Source: Lawsonibacter sp. (lineage in GTDB: Bacteria > Bacillota > Clostridia > Oscillospirales > Oscillospiraceae). From it: DNA of 9,201 nucleotides. The notes under the pieces were generated by a model, which ran no database searches, had not been told where the DNA came from, and worked only from the letters and a program-made list of their open reading frames with translations. The stretch spans positions 1-9,201 of the forward strand of contig JAAWCR010000082.1 of assembly GCA_022793355.1 (NCBI GenBank). Direction: 5' to 3'. Below are positions 5,804 through 9,201 of the stretch, piece after piece (the stretch's first letter is position 1; each line of letters opens with the position of its first letter). Position numbers and translations under genes: made by a program.

Positions 5804-6703
5804 GTGGAAGAGGGCCAAATATGGCTTATCCTGTTTGGAATCAGTTTGTGCATCAACGGCGTTGTGCTGCTGTGGCGGCCCGTGTTGAAGCTGCTGCGCC
5901 GGAAGGACCAGGTGTCGGAGGACAACATCATGGCCATGGTGGAGGAGGGCGAGGAGTCCGGAGCCATCCAGACCAATGAGAAGGAGTTTATCGAAAACGT
6001 CCTGGAGTTTGACAACAGCACCGCCAAAGATGTGATGGTTCACCGAACCGATATGGTTACCCTGCCGGTGGACGCGGAGGAGGAGGCCATTCTGGACGCC
6101 ATCCGCCAGTCCGGGCTGTCCCGGTTTCCTGTGTACGGCGAGGACGCGGACGACATTGTGGGCGTGTTGTCCACCCGGGACTATCTGCTCAATTTTCACC
6201 AGCCCAGCCCCCTGCCCCTGAAGGAGCTGCTCCGCCCGGCTTATTTTGTCCCCGAGACGGTGGCCGCCGACGTGCTCTTTCGGGACATGCAGGGCAAAAA
6301 GACCCATCTGGCCCTAGTGGTGGACGAGTACGGCGGCACAAGCGGCCTGGTTACCCTGGAGGACCTTCTGGAGGAGCTGGTGGGCAACATTTATGACGAG
6401 TTCGATCCCCAGGAGGAGCAAGAAATCATCCGGCTGGATGAAAACCGCTGGCGGGTGTCCGGATCCGCCGACCTGGAGGAGCTGGCTGAGGCAATGGGCT
6501 TTGAGCTGCCCGAGGACGAGGAGCGGGACTACGACACCCTGGGCGGGCTGGTTTTTTCCCAGCTGTCCGTCATTCCACAGGACGGCAGCCGCCCTGTGGT
6601 GGAGGCCCTGGGCCTGCGCATTCAGGTGGAGGAGCTGTGCGAGCGCCGGGTGGAGTGGGCCCTGGCGGAGAAGCTGCCCCCTGTGCCGGAGGAAAGTGAA
6701 TAA
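5804..6703 (+). CDS. Membrane-anchored CBS-pair/CorC_HlyC protein (short form)
   Basis: With the GTG start at 5804, placed 8 nt after AAGGGAGG, the protein has 299 residues. One membrane helix (about 6-24) is followed by a basic stretch, an acidic helical linker (38-75), two CBS domains (about 76-132 and 141-195, the second ending in DEYGGTSGLVTLEDLLEELVG) and a CorC_HlyC domain (about 205-285). CBS pairs bind adenine nucleotides, often with Mg2+. Full CNNM/CorC-type transporters carry a four-helix DUF21 domain of about 190 residues ahead of the CBS pair; here only one helix remains, so transport by this protein alone is doubtful. Gram-negative CorC also lacks DUF21 and has similar length. 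A role in divalent cation handling or as a membrane-bound regulator is likely. An upstream TTG (5783) would overlap the ribosome site and is rejected. Confidence 0.88.
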   Translation: MEEGQIWLILFGISLCINGVVLLWRPVLKLLRRKDQVSEDNIMAMVEEGEESGAIQTNEKEFIENVLEFDNSTAKDVMVHRTDMVTLPVDAEEEAILDAIRQSGLSRFPVYGEDADDIVGVLSTRDYLLNFHQPSPLPLKELLRPAYFVPETVAADVLFRDMQGKKTHLALVVDEYGGTSGLVTLEDLLEELVGNIYDEFDPQEEQEIIRLDENRWRVSGSADLEELAEAMGFELPEDEERDYDTLGGLVFSQLSVIPQDGSRPVVEALGLRIQVEELCERRVEWALAEKLPPVPEESE

Positions 6704-6710
6704 GTACATA

Positions 6711-6846
6711 TCAAAAGCCCTCTTGCCGAGGGGGGAGCGCCGCGAAGCGGCAAGGGGATTCCGCGCCTGAGAACACCGCGCCGAGAGACGGAATCCCCCG
6801 GCATTTGCAAACGAATGCCGTTCCCCTTTGGCCAGAGGGCTTTTGA
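6711..6846. repeat. 136-bp palindromic, MITE-like element with cloverleaf folding
   Basis: The ends are 26-bp inverted repeats (6711-6736 and 6821-6846) matching at 22 of 26 positions, starting TCAAAAGCCCTCT on each strand. Inside are three further hairpins: GCCGC/GCGGC (6739-6751), GGGGATTCCG/CGGAATCCCC (6754-6763 with 6789-6798) and CGGCATT/AATGCCG (6799-6820). Together they give a four-way cloverleaf. No reading frame of note lies inside. The layout resembles short intergenic palindromes I remember as common in Oscillospiraceae genomes (AAAAGCC-type ends, an internal CCGCGAAGCGG hairpin and GGGATTC-type stems), consistent with a non-autonomous mobile repeat. A target duplication is not evident. 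It fills nearly all of the gap between two genes and ends 4 bp before the next ribosome binding site. Confidence 0.75.
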
Positions 6847-6864
6847 GACGGGAGGAAAACGCCC

Positions 6865-7818
6865 ATGAAAGAATACTCCATCGGAAAAAACGATGCCGGG
6901 CAGCGGCTGGACCGCTGGCTGGCCAAGACCCTGCCTGTGCTGCCCGCGCCTCTAGCGCAGAAGTACATCCGGCTGAAGCGGGTGAAGGTGAACGGCAAGG
7001 GGAGCAAGCGGGATGTGCGCCTGAACGGGGGCGACGTGGTGCAGCTGTATATCAACGACGAGTTTTTTGACAAACCCACCCTGGAGAACGCCTTTCTGTC
7101 GCTCTACCAGCCCCGGCTGAATATCCTCTATGAGGACGAACACATCCTGCTGCTGGATAAGCGTCCGGGCCTGGTGGTTCACCCCGACGAGAACGAGCGT
7201 GTAAATACCCTCCTCACCCACATCCAGGCCTATCTGTACCAGAAAAAGGAGTGGTCCCCCTACTGGGAGCACTCCTTTGCCCCCGCGCTTTGCAACCGCA
7301 TCGACCGGAACACCGGGGGTATCGTCATCGCCGCCAAAACTGCCGAGGGCCTGCGGGTGATGAACCAGAAGATTAAGGACCGGGAGCTGAGCAAATTTTA
7401 CCTCTGCGCGGTCCGGGGCCGCATGTCCCCCCCGGAGGGGAAGCTGGAGGGGTATCTCTTCAAGGACGAGGTAAAAAAACAGGTCTACGTCCGGCGCAAG
7501 CCGGAGCCGGGGGCCAAAACAGCGGTGACGGTCTACCGGACGCTGGCCGAGAAAAACGGTCTGTCCCTGGTGGAGTGCGACCTGATTACCGGCCGGACCC
7601 ATCAGATCCGGGCCCAGTTCGCCGCCGCCGGCCACCCCCTCATCGGCGACGGCAAATACGGCAGCGAGCGGGAAAACCGAAGGTATGGCCGCCGGGGCCA
7701 GGCGCTGTACTCCTATAAGCTGGCCTTTCACTTCACCACGCAGGCGGGGCCGCTGGAGCACCTGAACGGCCGGACCTTCCAGGTGGAGGACGTGGATTTT
7801 GTGAAGGAATACTTTTGA
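6865..7818 (+). CDS. RluA/RluD-family RNA pseudouridine synthase
   Basis: This 317-residue protein has the length and layout of RluA-family enzymes that convert uridine to pseudouridine in 23S rRNA or tRNA. An N-terminal S4 RNA-binding domain (about 12-65; RLDRWLAKTLP, KRVKVNG) precedes the catalytic domain (about 84-300). Motifs: KRPGLVVHPD (99-108); NRIDRNTGG (144-152), where D147 is the catalytic Asp; and GRTHQIRAQFAAAGHPLIGD (243-262). The ATG lies 9 nt after GGAGG. The target nucleotide cannot be read from sequence, so I give no RluB/C/D symbol. The next gene starts 10 bp after its stop, suggesting co-transcription with the two-component system, though no functional tie is known. Confidence 0.93.
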   Translation: MKEYSIGKNDAGQRLDRWLAKTLPVLPAPLAQKYIRLKRVKVNGKGSKRDVRLNGGDVVQLYINDEFFDKPTLENAFLSLYQPRLNILYEDEHILLLDKRPGLVVHPDENERVNTLLTHIQAYLYQKKEWSPYWEHSFAPALCNRIDRNTGGIVIAAKTAEGLRVMNQKIKDRELSKFYLCAVRGRMSPPEGKLEGYLFKDEVKKQVYVRRKPEPGAKTAVTVYRTLAEKNGLSLVECDLITGRTHQIRAQFAAAGHPLIGDGKYGSERENRRYGRRGQALYSYKLAFHFTTQAGPLEHLNGRTFQVEDVDFVKEYF

Positions 7819-7828
7819 GGTAGCTGCC

Positions 7829-8494
7829 ATGGCGAAGATTATGATTATAGAGGACGACCCCGCCATCCGGGAGGAGCTGTCCCTCCTGCTGGAAAACGAG
7901 GACTATCCGGTAACGGTCGTCACCGATTTTTCTGACGTGCCCGGGCAGGTCCTTGCCGCCGCCCCCGGCCTGATCCTGCTGGACCTGGGTCTCCCGGGGC
8001 GGGACGGTATGGCGCTGTGCCTGGATATCCGCAAGGTCAGCCGGACGCCCGTCATCTTCGTCACCAGCCGGGACTCCGCGTCGGACGAGCTGCGGGCTCT
8101 GAGCCTGGGGGGTGACGACTATATCACTAAGCCCTACAACATCCCGGTGCTGCTGGCCCGGATCCGGGCTGTCCTCCGCCGGGCCGGCGGTCCCGCGGAG
8201 CCCGACACCCTGGAGGCGGGAGGGCTGACCCTCCACCTTACCTGGGGGACAGCTGCGGCAGAGGGCGGGTCAGCGGAGCTGACCCGGAACGAGCTGAAGA
8301 TTCTGGCTTGTCTCATGTCCCGCGCCGGCCAGATTGTCTCCCGGGCCGACCTGATTGAAGCGCTGTGGGACAGCCAGATCTACATTGATGATAACACCCT
8401 TAGCGTGAATATGACCCGCCTGCGGGCCAAGCTGGAGGAGATCGGACTGCCCGGCTTCATCAAGACCCGGCGGGGGATGGGGTATCAGCTATGA
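7829..8494 (+). CDS. OmpR-family response regulator (BceR-like)
   Basis: This 221-residue protein has a standard receiver (about 1-115) and an OmpR/PhoB winged-helix domain (about 125-221). The acidic pair D9/D10, phosphoacceptor D52 (LILLDLGLPG), the switch Thr/Ser near 79-80 (FVTS) and Lys101 (ITKPY) are all intact, unlike the Spo0A receiver in this window. The C-terminal half carries LTRNELKIL, the recognition-helix region DDNTLSVNMTRLRAKL and TRRGMGYQL, typical of the BceR/GraR group that controls ABC exporters for cell-wall-active peptides. The ribosome site GAGG overlaps the stop of the previous gene. Its stop overlaps the kinase start as ATGA, so the pair is translationally coupled. 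BceR assignment rests on the kinase type and sequence feel and is not proven. Confidence 0.92.
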   Translation: MAKIMIIEDDPAIREELSLLLENEDYPVTVVTDFSDVPGQVLAAAPGLILLDLGLPGRDGMALCLDIRKVSRTPVIFVTSRDSASDELRALSLGGDDYITKPYNIPVLLARIRAVLRRAGGPAEPDTLEAGGLTLHLTWGTAAAEGGSAELTRNELKILACLMSRAGQIVSRADLIEALWDSQIYIDDNTLSVNMTRLRAKLEEIGLPGFIKTRRGMGYQL

Positions 8495-9201
8495 CATTGT
8501 GGGAATTTCTGTCCGACCGGCAGGATCGAATTTTGATCCAGGCGGTCTGCGCCGCCGGGGCGGTTTTTTTCCTCCGGGCCACCGGCACCCAGTCCGGGGT
8601 GCTGGCGATCCTGCTTCTGGCCCTGCTGCTGGTGTTCGCCGCGGTGCAGCTGTCCGACTTCCTCCGCCAGCGGGCCCGCCTCCGGGAGCTGGAGTCCATT
8701 CTGGAGGGCCTGGACCAGCCCTATCTCTTCGCCGAGTGCGTCCCGCCCGCCCGGGGGCTGTATGAGAGCCGCCTGCTGAACCTGACCCGCCGGGCGGGGC
8801 GGTCCATGACCGGGGCGGTGTCCGACGCCCGTGCGGCCCAGCGGGAGTACCGGGAGTATGTGGAGGGCTGGGTCCACGAGATCAAGACCCCCATCACCGC
8901 CGCCCGGCTCATCTGCCGGAAGCTGGACGGCGATACCCGCCGCCGGCTGGTCTGCGAGCTGGACCAGGTCCAGGCCCACGTGGAGCGGGCGTTGTTCTAT
9001 GCCCGGGCGGAGAGCCCGGAGCGGGACTGCGTGATCCGGCAGATCCCGTTGTCCCAGCTTGTGACCCAGGCGGTGGGGGAGCACCGCGCCCTTCTGATTC
9101 AGAGCGGCGTCCGGGTGGAGACGGACGGCCTGGACCGCTCCGTTTACACCGACGGGAAGTGGGCGGCCTTCATTTTGGGACAGCTCCTGCAAAACGCCGC
9201 C
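8491..9201 (+). CDS. BceS-like intramembrane-sensing histidine kinase, 3' end outside window
   Basis: An open frame starts at the ATG overlapping the response-regulator stop and runs 237 codons to the window edge. Two membrane helices (about 14-28 and 36-54) are separated by only a few residues, so there is no extracellular sensor domain. This is the mark of intramembrane-sensing kinases such as BceS, which sense through a partner BceAB-type ABC transporter. The dimerisation/phosphorylation helix contains GWVHEIKTPITA with phospho-accepting H129 (codon 8875-8877). The ATP-binding domain begins at about 190 and the window stops in the N box (GQLLQNAA, N235). About 90-100 residues should remain. 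A Shine-Dalgarno-like GGATGGGG lies inside the end of the regulator gene. An ABC transporter pair is expected downstream. Confidence 0.92.
   Translation, partial: MTLWEFLSDRQDRILIQAVCAAGAVFFLRATGTQSGVLAILLLALLLVFAAVQLSDFLRQRARLRELESILEGLDQPYLFAECVPPARGLYESRLLNLTRRAGRSMTGAVSDARAAQREYREYVEGWVHEIKTPITAARLICRKLDGDTRRRLVCELDQVQAHVERALFYARAESPERDCVIRQIPLSQLVTQAVGEHRALLIQSGVRVETDGLDRSVYTDGKWAAFILGQLLQNAA

Noticed and set aside
6711..6846. tRNA or structured ncRNA gene, because of the cloverleaf shape
   Set aside because: It lacks tRNA-conserved bases such as the GTTCRANNC T-loop and CCA-proximal stem, and it is too long. The near-perfect terminal inverted repeats fit a mobile palindrome better.
8485..9192. 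Minus-strand open frame (235 codons) opposite the kinase gene
   Set aside because: The plus strand encodes a clear histidine kinase with H box and N box across the same bases; the antisense frame has no recognisable motif.

Overview
The window is GC-rich (clearly above 55%, by eye) and looks like a chromosomal piece from a spore-forming Clostridia member, most likely an Oscillospiraceae-type gut bacterium (Flavonifractor, Lawsonibacter or Pseudoflavonifractor relatives). This rests on Spo0A together with high GC, a fused PotC-PotD polyamine transporter, a TIGR03905-type TSCPD protein, a BceRS-like two-component pair, and a palindromic intergenic element resembling repeats common in that family. 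The taxonomic call is inference; no rRNA or tRNA gene is present.

Layout. 1-1683 (+): 3' part of a spermidine/putrescine transporter gene in which the PotC permease is fused through an extra membrane helix to the PotD binding protein, closed by a strong hairpin terminator. 1684-2093: a 410-bp spacer with a sigma-A-type promoter, two 0A-box-like sites and a structured leader. 2094-2855 (+): spo0A, the sporulation master regulator, with an intact DNA-binding domain but an unusual receiver in which the phosphoacceptor Asp is Glu. 2860-2934: a strong extended -10 promoter followed by three 10-bp-phased 0A-box-like sites, leading into a small TSCPD-domain protein (2967-3209, +). A shared terminator at 3242-3268 separates it from a convergent two-gene minus-strand operon: a CLC-type anion channel/antiporter (4345-5604) followed by a membrane acyltransferase-3 protein (3277-4317).

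A divergent promoter region (5605-5803) then drives a plus-strand series: a membrane-anchored CBS/CorC_HlyC protein (5804-6703), a 136-bp cloverleaf-like inverted-repeat element (6711-6846), an RluA/RluD-type pseudouridine synthase (6865-7818), an OmpR-family response regulator (7829-8494), and a BceS-like intramembrane-sensing histidine kinase (8491 to beyond the window end). The last three genes are tightly packed and probably co-transcribed. The kinase/regulator pair suggests an antimicrobial-peptide-responsive BceAB-type transporter just beyond the window.

The most interesting part is the spo0A region: a receiver that may be constitutively active or not phosphorylated, combined with a phased array of its own binding sites just downstream of a strong promoter. 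That is the geometry expected for repression of the next gene by a downstream block. No CRISPR array, complete transposon or phage gene was seen.
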